Assembly (NCBI GenBank): GCA_028871795.1
Contig: JAGWMG010000005.1
Span: 186,001 to 250,000 of the forward strand
Direction of reading: 5' to 3'
Source of the DNA: Alphaproteobacteria bacterium
Lineage (GTDB): Bacteria > Pseudomonadota > Alphaproteobacteria > Micropepsales > Micropepsaceae
Length of the DNA stretch: 64,000 bases
The notes below the pieces were generated by a model. That model was given only the letters and a program-made list of their open reading frames with translations, was not told where the DNA came from and did no database searches. Position 1 is the first letter of the stretch; every line of letters starts with the position of its first letter. Made by a program: the position numbers and the translations under genes. This document shows positions 36,705 through 46,408 of the stretch, piece by piece.

Positions 36705-37696
36705 GCGACCTGGTTTTCGTAACCGGCGCATCGGGCTTTGTTGGATCGGCATTAGCGCGCGCGCTGGAGGCAAAAGGCTATTTGTTGCGCGCTGCGGTGC
36801 GCGCCTCCAGCAGGCTCGACAATCTCGACGGCGTCGCGGCCGAGATCGTGATTGCCGACATGCGCGACCGGGCGGCGCTGACGAAGTCCATGCTGGGCGC
36901 CCGCTATGTCTTTCATGCGGCCGCGGATTACCGGCTGTGGGCAAGCGATTCCTCCGAGATCGTGCATAACAATCTGGAGGGCACGCGCGCCGTGATGCAG
37001 GCCGCGCTCGACGCCGGTGTGGAACGCATCGTTTACACCAGTTCGGTCGCGGCCCTGAAGCCACACAAGGACGGAACGCCGGCCGACGAAACCTCGCGTC
37101 ACACCGAAGAAACGGCGATCGGCGCCTACAAGAAGAGCAAGCTCGTCGCCGAACACCTGGTGACGCGCATGGTTGCGGAGGAGGGGCTTCCCGCCGTCAT
37201 CGTCAGTCCGTCCACGCCCATCGGGCCGCGCGACATCAAGCCGACGCCGACCGGGCGCATCATCGTCGAGGCGGCGCTTGGGCGTATTCCCGCCTTTGTC
37301 GATACCGGCCTCAATCTCGTGCACGTCGACGACGTGGCGGCCGGCCATCTCCTGGCGCTCCAACGCGGCGGCATCGGCGAGAACTATATTCTTGGCGGCC
37401 AGGATGTGGCATTCCGCGACATGATGGGGGAGATCGCCGAGCTGGTGGGACGCGCCGCGCCGCGTATCGGCTTGCCGCGAATCCCCTTGTTCCCGTTGGC
37501 TTACGCCGCCGAGGCGGCAGCGCGGTTGACGGGAAAGGAGCCGTTCGTCACCGTGGATGCGCTCAAGATGGCGAAATATCGCATGTTCTTTTCGTCCGCC
37601 AAGGCGGAGCGCGAACTTGGCTACAGCGCGCGGCCGTATCGCCAGGCGTTGGTCGATGCGCTCGCCTGGTTCCGCATGGCGGGTTATCTGACGTGA
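36701..37696 (+). CDS. hpnA: hopanoid-associated sugar epimerase HpnA
   Basis: This is a member of the extended short-chain dehydrogenase / dihydroflavonol-4-reductase family, with 331 residues. The NAD(P)-binding motif is VTGASGFVGSAL (about 7-18), and the active site is Ser in YTSSVAAL with Tyr and Lys in AYKKSK. VSPSTPIGPRDIKPTPTGR and NLVHVDDVAAGHLLAL are characteristic of HpnA. The exact substrate is unknown; it presumably supplies or edits a sugar for hopanoid head groups. It overlaps its neighbours by four bases on both sides. Confidence 0.93.
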   Translation: MSDLVFVTGASGFVGSALARALEAKGYLLRAAVRASSRLDNLDGVAAEIVIADMRDRAALTKSMLGARYVFHAAADYRLWASDSSEIVHNNLEGTRAVMQAALDAGVERIVYTSSVAALKPHKDGTPADETSRHTEETAIGAYKKSKLVAEHLVTRMVAEEGLPAVIVSPSTPIGPRDIKPTPTGRIIVEAALGRIPAFVDTGLNLVHVDDVAAGHLLALQRGGIGENYILGGQDVAFRDMMGEIAELVGRAAPRIGLPRIPLFPLAYAAEAAARLTGKEPFVTVDALKMAKYRMFFSSAKAERELGYSARPYRQALVDALAWFRMAGYLT

Positions 37697-38817
37697 CGGT
37701 CTTGACACTCCTTTCGCTGGTCGTCTGGCTGGTCCTGCTGCTGGGCCGCGGGTTTTTCTGGCTGGCACGCGAGCGCGACGACCGCGACCGACCGCCTGCG
37801 CCGGACGACTGGCATTCGGTCGTGGCGGTGGTTCCGGCGCGCAACGAGGCCGATGTGATCGTTCGCTCCGTCGGCAGCCTTCTGGCGCAGGATTATTCCG
37901 GCTCCTTCCGCGTGATCCTGGTGGACGATCAAAGCAGCGACGGAACCGGCGATGCCGCGCGCGCCGTCGCCGACGACCGACTGACGGTGCTGGACGGTGC
38001 GGCGCACCCTGCCGGATGGACGGGCAAGCTGTTCGCCGTCAGTCAAGGCGTGGCCCATGCCGACGCGGCCGATCCTCCCGATTATCTTTGGCTCACCGAT
38101 GCCGACATCGCGCACACGCCGGATAATCTCCGTCATCTGGTCGCCCGTGCGGAAAAAGACCGGCTCGTTCTCGTTTCACTGATGGCCAAGCTCAACTGCG
38201 AAAGTTTCGCGGAGCGCTTCCTCATCCCGGCTTTTGTCTTCTTTTTTGCGATGCTGTTTCCGTTTGCCTGGGCAAACGATCCGCGCAAACGGCTCGCTGC
38301 CGCCGCCGGAGGCTGCATGCTCGTCAAGCGCGAGGCGTTGGCGCGGGCGGGAGGCATCGAGGCCATCCGCAATGAGATCATCGACGATTGCGCGCTCGGC
38401 CGACGCCTGAAGGCGCAAGGTCCGATCTGGCTCGGCCTTACGGAGCGATCGGTGAGTCTGCGGCCTTACGCGCGCGTTGCCGACATCCGCGCCATGGTGG
38501 CCCGCTCGGCTTATGCCCAACTCGGTTATTCGCCGCTTGTTCTTGCGGGCGCGGTCCTGGGCATGGCTTTCCTGTATGTCGTGCCGTTGACCGGCTTCGC
38601 GGATGGCGGGATCGGGGCGCTGGCGGGCGCATGTACGTGGGCCGCCATGACCGTCGCCTTCCAGCCAATGCTGCATTTTTATCGCCGCTCGCCCTTCTGG
38701 GGACTGGCCTTGCCGGTGATTGGTGTCTTTTATGCAGCCTTCACGATCGATTCCGCCGTGCAGTACTGGCGCGGACGCGGCGGCATGTGGAAAGGCCGCG
38801 CCCAGGCGATCGCATGA
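37693..38817 (+). CDS. hpnB: hopanoid-associated glycosyltransferase HpnB
   Basis: This GT2-family membrane glycosyltransferase has 374 residues. It has an N-terminal helix (LTLLSLVVWLVLLLGRGFFWLA), a catalytic domain with VVPARNEADVI, VDDQSSDGT, PAGWTGKLFAVSQG and LWLTDADIAHTP, and C-terminal helices after ~270. GTG 37693 overlaps the hpnA stop (GTGA). HpnB occurs in nearly all hpn clusters but its exact acceptor is not established. Confidence 0.92.
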   Translation: MTVLTLLSLVVWLVLLLGRGFFWLARERDDRDRPPAPDDWHSVVAVVPARNEADVIVRSVGSLLAQDYSGSFRVILVDDQSSDGTGDAARAVADDRLTVLDGAAHPAGWTGKLFAVSQGVAHADAADPPDYLWLTDADIAHTPDNLRHLVARAEKDRLVLVSLMAKLNCESFAERFLIPAFVFFFAMLFPFAWANDPRKRLAAAAGGCMLVKREALARAGGIEAIRNEIIDDCALGRRLKAQGPIWLGLTERSVSLRPYARVADIRAMVARSAYAQLGYSPLVLAGAVLGMAFLYVVPLTGFADGGIGALAGACTWAAMTVAFQPMLHFYRRSPFWGLALPVIGVFYAAFTIDSAVQYWRGRGGMWKGRAQAIA

Positions 38818-39680
38818 ACGGACAGACGGCAGCGCTTTCCTCGGGCAAGGGCCATCGCGACGAGAATTTTCCCGTCGCTTCGGTCCTGATCAGCGCGCGC
38901 CACCGGCCTGCGATTCTGGCGTTCTACCGCTTTGTGCGGTCGGCCGACGACGTGGCCGATCACGCCACCGCATCGCCCGACGACAAGTTGCGTCTGCTGG
39001 AAGAGATGCGTTTGAGCTTGATGGGCGCCTGCAGCTCGTCGCCCGAAGGTGTGGCGTTGCACTGCATTCTCGCCGAGCGCGGGCTCACCACCGATCACGC
39101 CGCCGATCTGCTCGAAGCCTTCCGCCGCGACGTCACCAAGCTGCGGTATGCCGATTGGGCCGAATTGATGGACTATTGCCGCTATTCCGCGATGCCTGTC
39201 GGCCGTTACGTGCTCGACGTGCACGGTGAATCGCACGACATCTGGCCGCTTTCCGATGCGCTGTGCGCGGCGCTTCAGGTCGTCAATCACCTTCAGGATT
39301 GCGCGAAGGATTACCGTTCGCTCGACCGCGTCTATCTTCCGCTGGATACGCTGGCCGAGCACGGCGCCACGCCCGAAATGCTGGCCGCGCCATGCGCCAG
39401 ACCGGCGCTGCTGTCGGCGATCGCCAGTTTGGCGCGGCGCAACGCGCAATTGCTGAGACAGTCGGCGCCGTTCGCCGCCCATATCCGCGACCGGCGTCTG
39501 GCGCTGGAGGTCAGCCTCATCCAACGGTTTGCCGAAGACCTCAACGACCGGCTCCAGGTCCGCGATCCTTTGTGCGAACGCGTCCACCACCGCAGGACGG
39601 AGCTGCCGGGACTCGCGATGTCGGCTTTCGCCCGCTTCATCGGCACGCGCCTTCGTCCCGCCACCGCCCGCCACCAATGA
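38814..39680 (+). CDS. hpnC: squalene synthase HpnC (hydroxysqualene synthase)
   Basis: In the three-step bacterial squalene route HpnC turns presqualene diphosphate into hydroxysqualene. It has 288 residues in the trans-isoprenyl synthase fold: N-terminal ENFPVASVLISARHRPAILAFYRFVRSADDVADH (first aspartate motif), RYADWAELMDYCRYSAMPVGRYVLDV, and NHLQDCAKDYRSLDRVYLP (second aspartate motif). The gene overlaps hpnB and hpnD by ATGA on each side, and its neighbours HpnD and HpnE supply the other steps. Confidence 0.94.
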   Translation: MNGQTAALSSGKGHRDENFPVASVLISARHRPAILAFYRFVRSADDVADHATASPDDKLRLLEEMRLSLMGACSSSPEGVALHCILAERGLTTDHAADLLEAFRRDVTKLRYADWAELMDYCRYSAMPVGRYVLDVHGESHDIWPLSDALCAALQVVNHLQDCAKDYRSLDRVYLPLDTLAEHGATPEMLAAPCARPALLSAIASLARRNAQLLRQSAPFAAHIRDRRLALEVSLIQRFAEDLNDRLQVRDPLCERVHHRRTELPGLAMSAFARFIGTRLRPATARHQ

Positions 39681-40522
39681 TCACAGACCCCGCACCGGAG
39701 ATTGAAGCCGTACGCCGCAAGGCGGCCGGAAGTTCGTTCTACGCGGCGATGCGCCTGATGCCCAAGGCGGAGCGCGAGGCGATGTTCGCGATCTATGCTT
39801 TTTGCCGGGCGGTGGACGACATTGCCGACGACGGCATCGGTACGCGCAGCGAACGCCATGCCGCGCTCGACGCCTGGCGCGAGGACGTGGCGCGGCTGTG
39901 CGCCGGCGGCGCGCCGGGAAAGGCCGCGTTCCTCTCCGGCGTCGTCGCCCGTTACCGTCCGCGCCTGGAGGATTTCCTGGCCGTGATCGACGGCATGGAC
40001 ATGGATGTGGAAGCGGACATCGTCGCGCCCGATCTTTCGGCGCTCGACCTTTATTGCGACCGCGTGGCGAGCGCCGTCGGCCGGCTCTCCATCAAGGTCT
40101 TCGGCATGGAGGAAGGGCCGGGCTTTCGGCTCGCCCACCATCTCGGCCGCGCCCTTCAACTCACCAATATCCTGCGCGACCTGGACGAGGACGCCGCGAT
40201 CCATCGGCTTTATCTCCCGCGCGAATTTCTGTTGGAGGCGGGCGTGACCGTCGGCGAACCGCTTGAGGCCCTCGCCAATCCGGCCGTCGCCAGGGCATGT
40301 CGCAACGTCGCGCGTCTGGCGCACGGCCATTACGAGGAAGCCCGCCGTGTCCTGGCGGCCAAACCGAAGGGCAATCTGCGCGCGCCGCGCTTGATGGGAG
40401 CGGTCTATTCGGAGATTCTGCGCAAGATGGAAGCCGTAGGCTGGGCGCCGCCGCGCAACCGCGCGCACATCCCAAAGGCCCAACTGGCGATGATCGTGCT
40501 TCGTCAGGTTCTCATCGCATGA
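39677..40522 (+). CDS. hpnD: presqualene diphosphate synthase HpnD
   Basis: HpnD condenses two farnesyl diphosphates to presqualene diphosphate. It has 281 residues. Aspartate-rich motifs are CRAVDDIADD (about 41-50) and LTNILRDLDEDA. Other conserved blocks are GSSFYAAMRLMPKAEREAMFAIYAFCR, YCDRVASAVGRLSIKVFG and LPREFL. It is similar in fold to HpnC but clearly a separate paralogue, as expected for the HpnCDE pathway. It is coupled to its neighbours by four-base overlaps. Confidence 0.94.
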   Translation: MITDPAPEIEAVRRKAAGSSFYAAMRLMPKAEREAMFAIYAFCRAVDDIADDGIGTRSERHAALDAWREDVARLCAGGAPGKAAFLSGVVARYRPRLEDFLAVIDGMDMDVEADIVAPDLSALDLYCDRVASAVGRLSIKVFGMEEGPGFRLAHHLGRALQLTNILRDLDEDAAIHRLYLPREFLLEAGVTVGEPLEALANPAVARACRNVARLAHGHYEEARRVLAAKPKGNLRAPRLMGAVYSEILRKMEAVGWAPPRNRAHIPKAQLAMIVLRQVLIA

Positions 40523-41769
40523 GCACGGTCACTGTCGTCGGCGCAGGGCTCGCCGGACTTTCCGCCGCCGTGGCACTGGCGGATAAAGGCGCGCACGTGG
40601 TGCTGTTCGAGGCGGCGGGGCAGGCGGGTGGGCGCTGCCGTTCCTATTTCGACGCCGCGCTCGATTGCGTCATCGACAACGGCAACCATCTCGTCCTCTC
40701 CGGCAATACCGCGGTCCGCGATTATCTGCACACGATCGGTGCGGACAATGCGTTGGCGGGACCGGAGCACGCCGAATTTGTCTTTGCCGATCTTGCCACC
40801 GGCGAACGCTGGCGGCTGGCGCCCAACGAGGGACCGCTACCGTGGTGGATTTTCGCCGCCGCCCGCCGCGTTCCCGGCACCAAGGCCGCCGATTACGCGC
40901 GCCTCGCGGCGTTGCTGGCCGCCGGCCCCAGGCGGCGCATCGACCAAGTCATCCGCTGCGAAGGCGCGTTGTGGGAGCGGCTGCTGCGGCCCTTCCTGCT
41001 GGCGGCGTTGAACACCGAGCCCGAGAAGGCTTCCGCCGCTCTGGCTGGAGCCGTCATTCGCGAAACGCTGGCCAAGGGCGGACAGGCTTACCGCCCGCGC
41101 ATCGCCCATCCCACGCTTGCCGCCGCTTTCGTGGCTCCGGCGCTGACCTTTCTCGCGGGCAAGGATGCGGGTGTCTATTTCGGCCAGCGGCTGCGCCGCA
41201 TCGTGCTCGACGCCAGCCATGCGGTGGCGCTGGAATTTCCCGAGAGCACGCTGCCGCTTTCCCCCGACGATACCGTGATACTGGCGACGCCGCCCTGGGT
41301 GACCGGCGAGCTGGTGCCGGGCCTTTCGGTACCCGATGAATTCCACGCCATCGTCAACGCGCATTTCACCATCGTTCCGCCGCCGGGGACGGTCCCGATG
41401 CTGGGCCTGATCGGGGGCACCGCCGAATGGATTTTCGCCTTTGCCGACCGCATCTCGGTGACGGTCAGCGCCGCCGACGCCATCGTCGACGAGGATCGCC
41501 AGGCCTTGGCCCAACTGCTGTGGCGCGATGTTGCCCGGGCTCATGGTCTTTCCGTGCCGCTGCCGCCTTGGCAGATCGTCAAGGAGAAGCGCGCGACCTT
41601 CGCCGCCACCCCCGAACAGGCGGCCAAGCGGCCCAAACCGGTAACCCGTTGGCACAACCTCCTGCTTGCCGGCGACTGGATCGATACCGGCCTCCCGGCC
41701 ACCATCGAAAGTGCGGTACGCTCCGGGCAAAAGGCTGCACAACTGGCTTGGCGCAGGGGGAAGCCATGA
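40519..41769 (+). CDS. hpnE: hydroxysqualene dehydroxylase HpnE
   Basis: This FAD-dependent amine-oxidase-family enzyme converts hydroxysqualene to squalene. It has 416 residues, with the dinucleotide-binding motif VTVVGAGLAGLSAAVALADKG at the N-terminus, EAAGQAGGRCRSYFD, DNGNHLVLSGN, and the C-terminal FAD motif LLLAGDWIDTGLPATIESAVRSG. It completes squalene synthesis, feeding Shc immediately downstream, whose start overlaps its stop (ATGA). Confidence 0.94.
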   Translation: MSTVTVVGAGLAGLSAAVALADKGAHVVLFEAAGQAGGRCRSYFDAALDCVIDNGNHLVLSGNTAVRDYLHTIGADNALAGPEHAEFVFADLATGERWRLAPNEGPLPWWIFAAARRVPGTKAADYARLAALLAAGPRRRIDQVIRCEGALWERLLRPFLLAALNTEPEKASAALAGAVIRETLAKGGQAYRPRIAHPTLAAAFVAPALTFLAGKDAGVYFGQRLRRIVLDASHAVALEFPESTLPLSPDDTVILATPPWVTGELVPGLSVPDEFHAIVNAHFTIVPPPGTVPMLGLIGGTAEWIFAFADRISVTVSAADAIVDEDRQALAQLLWRDVARAHGLSVPLPPWQIVKEKRATFAATPEQAAKRPKPVTRWHNLLLAGDWIDTGLPATIESAVRSGQKAAQLAWRRGKP

Positions 41770-43718
41770 ATCGAATGCCGGCGGACAAGGAAGAGGCCAT
41801 CGCCGTCGACGCGATCATTCGCGGCGCCACCGAGGCGCTGCTCAAGGAGCAGCGCGCCGACGGCCACTGGGTCTATGAGCTCGAAGCCGACGCCACCATC
41901 CCGGCGGAATACGTCCTGTTGGTGCATTATCTCGCCGAAGAGCCCAACCTCGAACTCGAGCGCAAGATCGGCGTCTATCTGCGCCGCATCCAGGGCGAAC
42001 ACGGCGGCTGGCCGCTTTATCACGCCGGCCCACTCGACGTCAGCGCCACGGTGAAAGCCTATTTCGCCCTGAAGATGATCGGCGACGATCCCGACGCCCC
42101 TCATATGAAGCGCGCGCGCGAAGAGATCCTGAAGCGCGGCGGCGCGGCCAAGGCCAACGTCTTCACGCGCATCCTCCTGGCGCTCTACGGCCAGCTTTCC
42201 TGGAACGACGTGCCGACGGTGCCGGTGGAGCTGATCCTGCTGCCGCGCTGGTTCCCGATCCATCTGTCGAAAATGTCGTATTGGGCGCGCACCGTGATCG
42301 TGCCGCTGCTGGTGCTGGCGGCTCTGAAGCCCTTGGCGAAAAACCCGCGCGGCATCGGCGTGCGCGAACTGTTCCTGCCGCATGGCAAGGGTGCCTCGAA
42401 GCGCGCCCCTCACCAGAAATGGCATTGGTCGGTCTTCTTCGGCGCCCTCGATTGGCTGCTGAAGCGCTTCGAGCCGTTGTGGCCGAAAGGTCTGCGCCGA
42501 CGCGCCATCGACGAATGCGTGCGCTGGACGACCGAACGGCTGAACGGCGAAGATGGGCTCGGCGCCATTTATCCCGCCATGGCCAACAGCGTGCTGATGT
42601 TCGACCTGATGGGCTGTCCGCCCACGCATCCCGGCCGCGCCATCGCCCGCAAGGCGGTGGAAAATCTGCTCGTCGTCAAGGACGACGAAGCCTATTGCCA
42701 GCCTTGCGTCTCGCCGGTGTGGGACACGGCGTTGGTCTGCCATGCCCTGATGGAGGTGCACGATGCCAAGGCGGACGCCGCCGTGGCGCGCGGGCTGGAA
42801 TGGCTCAGGCCGCGCCAGGTGCTGGACGTCAAAGGCGATTGGGCGGAAGAGCGCACGGATGTCCGCCCCGGCGGCTGGGCCTTCCAGTACAATAACGCTT
42901 ATTATCCCGATCTCGACGACACCGCAGTGGTGGTGATGGCGCTCGACCGCGCCAAGGAAGGTGTCGCGCCGAAAGCCGATTACCGCGAAGCCATCGCCCG
43001 CGGGCGCGAATGGGTGGAAGGGCTGCAGAGCAGGAACGGCGGCTGGGGTGCCTTCGATGCCGACAACACCTACCATTACCTGAACAACATTCCCTTCGCC
43101 GATCATGGCGCTCTGCTCGATCCGCCGACGGAAGACGTCACCGGGCGCTGCATCGGCATGCTGGCGCAGCTGGGCGAATCGGCGACGAGCCGGAGCATGA
43201 AGGACGCCATCGCCTATCTCGAACGCGTGCAAATGAAGGAGGGAAGCTGGTTCGGCCGCTGGGGCGTCAATTACATCTACGGCACCTGGTCGGCATTGGC
43301 GGGATTGAACGCGGCGGGGCTTGATGCCCGAACGCCGATGGTGCGCCGCGCCGCAGACTGGCTGATTGCCATCCAGAACGAAGACGGCGGCTGGGGTGAG
43401 GACTGCAACAGCTACAGGCTCGATTATTCCGGCTACGAGCGCGCACCCTCCACCGCGTCGCAGACGGCTTGGGCGTTGCTCGGTCTGATGGCGGCGGGCG
43501 AAGTGGATCATCCCGCGGTGGAACGCGGTATCCGTTATCTGCAAAGGACGCAGAACGCCGACGGCCTGTGGTCGCAGGAGCATTACACCGGCGGCGGCTT
43601 CCCGCGCGTGTTCTATTTGCGTTATCACGGTTATCCGAGGTTCTTTCCGCTGTGGGCGGTGGCACGCTACCGCAATCTGAGGGCCGGCAATTCGCGCCGT
43701 GTCGGGTACGGGCTGTGA
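41766..43718 (+). CDS. shc: squalene-hopene cyclase
   Basis: The cyclase turns squalene into hopene/diplopterol at the inner membrane. It has 650 residues, the family size. The catalytic acid motif is DLDDTA (Asp382-Ala387, DxDD type). Several QW-type repeats stabilise the alpha-alpha barrels: GEHGGWPLYH, NGGWGAFDADN, EGSWFGRWGVNYIYGTW, DGGWGEDCNSY, and DGLWSQEHYTGGGFP. CQPCVSPVWDTAL is another family block. Its stop shares TGA/GTG with hpnG. Also called hpnF. Confidence 0.97.
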   Translation: MNRMPADKEEAIAVDAIIRGATEALLKEQRADGHWVYELEADATIPAEYVLLVHYLAEEPNLELERKIGVYLRRIQGEHGGWPLYHAGPLDVSATVKAYFALKMIGDDPDAPHMKRAREEILKRGGAAKANVFTRILLALYGQLSWNDVPTVPVELILLPRWFPIHLSKMSYWARTVIVPLLVLAALKPLAKNPRGIGVRELFLPHGKGASKRAPHQKWHWSVFFGALDWLLKRFEPLWPKGLRRRAIDECVRWTTERLNGEDGLGAIYPAMANSVLMFDLMGCPPTHPGRAIARKAVENLLVVKDDEAYCQPCVSPVWDTALVCHALMEVHDAKADAAVARGLEWLRPRQVLDVKGDWAEERTDVRPGGWAFQYNNAYYPDLDDTAVVVMALDRAKEGVAPKADYREAIARGREWVEGLQSRNGGWGAFDADNTYHYLNNIPFADHGALLDPPTEDVTGRCIGMLAQLGESATSRSMKDAIAYLERVQMKEGSWFGRWGVNYIYGTWSALAGLNAAGLDARTPMVRRAADWLIAIQNEDGGWGEDCNSYRLDYSGYERAPSTASQTAWALLGLMAAGEVDHPAVERGIRYLQRTQNADGLWSQEHYTGGGFPRVFYLRYHGYPRFFPLWAVARYRNLRAGNSRRVGYGL

Positions 43719-44380
43719 GCGTCCTAGCCGTCGTCGGACTGGCAAGGGAGGCGCGCATCGCCAGACGCGCCGGCCTTGTACCCGTCATCGGCGGCGGCGA
43801 TTCGCTGCTGCTGGTGAAGCGCCTGAATGCGGCGGCGCCCGGCGCGAAGGCCGTCGTCAGTTTCGGCATTGCCGGCGCGTTGGCGCCGCTGCTGCAGACC
43901 GGCGATATTGTCATCGCCACGCACGTCGTCTCGGAGCACGACCATTACGTCAGCGATCCTGCCTGGTCGCAGAATCTTCGCGGCAAGCTGCCGCAGGCGC
44001 GGTCGGTCGTGATCGCCGGGGTCAATGAGATCGCCGCCCACATGGGTATGAAGAAATCGCTGTTCACGACGACCGGCGCGCACGCCGTGGACATGGAATC
44101 GCATGTCGCGGCACGCTTCGCGCACGAACGCGGCCTGCCGTTCGTCGCCCTGCGGGCCATTTGCGACGACTCGCTGCGAACGCTGCCGCCCGCCGCGCTG
44201 GAACCGCTGTCGCCGGGCGGTAGGGCGCGGTACGTCGCGGTGCTGAAGTCGCTGCTACGCGATCCGTCGCAGTTTTCGGAATTGATCCAGACGGGGCGCG
44301 AAGCAAACGTGGCGCTTGGCGCTTTATTCCGCTGCTGCAATCTTCTCGGGATTGGACTTGGCTGTCCGTATCTCGGCTAG
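43715..44380 (+). CDS. hpnG: hopanoid-associated phosphorylase HpnG
   Basis: HpnG removes adenine from adenosylhopane, yielding ribosylhopane (phosphate). It has 221 residues in the purine-nucleoside-phosphorylase superfamily: N-terminal LAVVGLAREARIARRAG, SFGIAGALAPLLQTGDIVIAT, and TTGAHAVDMESHVAARFAHERGLPFVALRAICDD. GTG 43715 overlaps the shc stop. Its last 57 bases overlap the 3' end of the convergent hpnH; the C-terminal residues encoded there still look family-like, so the overlap appears genuine. Confidence 0.92.
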   Translation: MSVLAVVGLAREARIARRAGLVPVIGGGDSLLLVKRLNAAAPGAKAVVSFGIAGALAPLLQTGDIVIATHVVSEHDHYVSDPAWSQNLRGKLPQARSVVIAGVNEIAAHMGMKKSLFTTTGAHAVDMESHVAARFAHERGLPFVALRAICDDSLRTLPPAALEPLSPGGRARYVAVLKSLLRDPSQFSELIQTGREANVALGALFRCCNLLGIGLGCPYLG

Positions 44381-45472
44381 CTTGTTTTCCACGTGGCGCG
44401 AGAACACGAATTCGGCCGGCCGCTGGCGGGCGAGCGAGATGTCGGGCGCCATCGGCCCGTCAGTTTTGATGCCGCGTAGAGCGATGGGCAGCAGTTTGAG
44501 CGGATTCTTGGCGGAGTCCGCCACCGCGGTGCCTTCGAAGCCGCAATGGACCATGCAGTTGGCGCATTTCTCGTAATTGCCGACGCCGTATTTTTCCCAT
44601 TCCGTGTCTTGCATCAGCTCCTTGAAGGTCTTCACGTAGCCTTCGCCGAGCAGGTAGCAGGGTTTCTGCCAACCGAAGACGGTGCGCGCCGGCATCGACC
44701 AGGGCGAGCACTCGTAGGTCTGGTTGCCCGCCAGGAAATCCAGGAACAGGTCGGACTGGGTGAACGACCATTTCCTGCCGCCGTCGCCGCGCCTGAGGAT
44801 GTCGCGGAACAGATTGCGGGTGCGCTCGCGATTGAGGAAATGCTCCTGATCGGGGGCGCGCTCGTAGGCATAGCCCGGCGACACCGTGATCCCGTCCAGC
44901 CCCATGGCCGTCATTTCGTCGAAGAATTTGGCGACGCGCTCGGGTTCGGCGTCCTCGAACAAAGTGCAGTTGATCTGGGTGCGGAAGCCTTTGGACTTCG
45001 CCAGTTGGATTGCGGCGACCGCTTTCTCATAGGTCCCTTCCAGGCACACCGACTTGTCGTGCATCGCCTTGTCGCCGTCCAGGTGGATCGACCAGGCGAA
45101 GTTCGGGTTGGGCCGGTAGTCGTCGATCTTCTTCGCCAGCAGCAGGGCATTGGTGCACAGGATCACGAACTTGTTGCGCTCGATGAAGCCCTTGACGATC
45201 TTGGGCATTTCGCGGTGGAGCAGCGGTTCGCCGCCGGCGATCGACACGGCCGGCGCGCCGCACTCCTCGATCGCTTCCATGCATTCCTCGTAGGAGAGGC
45301 GCTGGTTGAGAATCTCGTCGGGATAATCGATCTTGCCGCAGCCCGCGCAGGCAAGGTTGCAGCGGAACAGCGGCTCCAGCATCAGCACCAGCGGATAGCG
45401 TTTCCTGCCGGTGAGGTGCTGCTTGATAACATAGGCTCCGATGCGGGCGGCCTGTTTTGCGGGAATACCCAA
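44324..45472 (-). CDS. hpnH: adenosyl-hopene transferase HpnH (radical SAM)
   Basis: HpnH joins the 5'-deoxyadenosyl radical to hopene, the first step of C35 hopanoid side-chain synthesis. It has 382 residues. The radical SAM cluster motif is CNLACAGC (Cys38, Cys42, Cys45), followed by CGAPAVSIAGGEPLLH and NFAWSIHLDGDKAMHD. A C-terminal region with CANCMVHCGFEGTA matches the family. TTG 45472 has an AGGAG ribosome site 6 nt upstream (embedded in the ispH stop region) and no competing ATG. It lies just downstream of ispH. Confidence 0.95.
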   Translation of the reverse strand: MGIPAKQAARIGAYVIKQHLTGRKRYPLVLMLEPLFRCNLACAGCGKIDYPDEILNQRLSYEECMEAIEECGAPAVSIAGGEPLLHREMPKIVKGFIERNKFVILCTNALLLAKKIDDYRPNPNFAWSIHLDGDKAMHDKSVCLEGTYEKAVAAIQLAKSKGFRTQINCTLFEDAEPERVAKFFDEMTAMGLDGITVSPGYAYERAPDQEHFLNRERTRNLFRDILRRGDGGRKWSFTQSDLFLDFLAGNQTYECSPWSMPARTVFGWQKPCYLLGEGYVKTFKELMQDTEWEKYGVGNYEKCANCMVHCGFEGTAVADSAKNPLKLLPIALRGIKTDGPMAPDISLARQRPAEFVFSRHVENKLAEIRTAKSNPEKIAAAE

Positions 45473-45481
45473 CGCTTGCTC

Positions 45482-46408
45482 CTAGCCTCTGAGTTCGACG
45501 GGAAGCCGAAACTCGATGTGTTCCTTCTTGCCGTTCATCTGCGAAACCCCGACCTCGGAATCGATGCTGCGCAGCGCGGCGATCACGTTCTCGACCAATG
45601 CTTCTGGCGCCGACGCTCCGGCGGTCAGTCCGACGGTCGTTTTTCCCGCCACCCAGGCGGGATCGAGCTCGCTGCCGTCCGCGATCAGATAGGAAGGCAC
45701 GCCTTCCTCAATGCCGATCTCTCGCAGCCGGTTGGAGTTCGAGCTGTTCTTGGCGCCGACCACGATGATGACATCTGCGATGCGGCACAGTTCGCGCACC
45801 GCCGTCTGGCGATTCTGCGTGGCGTAGCAGATGTCGGTGATGTCGGGCCCGACGATGTTGGTGAAGCGCTTGTTCAACGCCGCGATGATGCTGCGCGTGT
45901 CGTCGATGGACAGCGTGGTCTGCGTCACATAGGCGACGGGCGTCTGGTTGGGGATGGTGAGGTCCTCGACGTCCTTCTCCGACTGGACCAGATGCACCGG
46001 CGCGCCGACCTGGCCCATCGTGCCTTCGACTTCGGGATGCCCGGCATGGCCGATGAGGATCAGTGTGCGGCCGCTGCCGACATAACGCTTGCCCTGACTG
46101 TGGACCTTGGAAACCAGCGGACAGGTCGCGTCCAGCACCGGCAGGCCGCGGGCACTTGCTTCCTGGACGATCGTCTGCGCCACGCCGTGGGCGCTGAACA
46201 CGGTCACGGCGCCGTCCGGCACTTCGTCCAGCTCTTCGACGAAGCGCGCGCCCTTGCTTTTCAGGGTTTCGACGACGTGCCGGTTGTGGACGATCTCGTG
46301 GCGGACATAGACCGGCTGGCCGTACTTCTCCAGGGCGCGTTCGACAATGTCGATCGCCCGTACGACGCCCGCGCAAAAGCCGCGCGGCTGGGCAAGAACG
46401 ACACGCAT
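45482..46408 (-). CDS. ispH: 4-hydroxy-3-methylbut-2-enyl diphosphate reductase IspH
   Basis: This is the last enzyme of the MEP pathway, a 4Fe-4S protein that makes IPP and DMAPP. From ATG 46408 (GGAG 9 nt upstream) it has 308 residues. Cluster cysteines are in [12 protein letters not shown] (Cys12), [11 protein letters not shown] and [32 protein letters not shown] and [10 protein letters not shown] are further signatures. A longer start (46429) adds seven residues. The gene and hpnH form a minus-strand operon, so isoprenoid supply is tied to the hopanoid genes. Confidence 0.95.
   Translation of the reverse strand: MRVVLAQPRGFCAGVVRAIDIVERALEKYGQPVYVRHEIVHNRHVVETLKSKGARFVEELDEVPDGAVTVFSAHGVAQTIVQEASARGLPVLDATCPLVSKVHSQGKRYVGSGRTLILIGHAGHPEVEGTMGQVGAPVHLVQSEKDVEDLTIPNQTPVAYVTQTTLSIDDTRSIIAALNKRFTNIVGPDITDICYATQNRQTAVRELCRIADVIIVVGAKNSSNSNRLREIGIEEGVPSYLIADGSELDPAWVAGKTTVGLTAGASAPEALVENVIAALRSIDSEVGVSQMNGKKEHIEFRLPVELRG

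Noticed and set aside
41541..43745. 734-codon reverse frame opposite hpnE-shc
   Set aside because: Shadow of the squalene-hopene cyclase gene; no family features.
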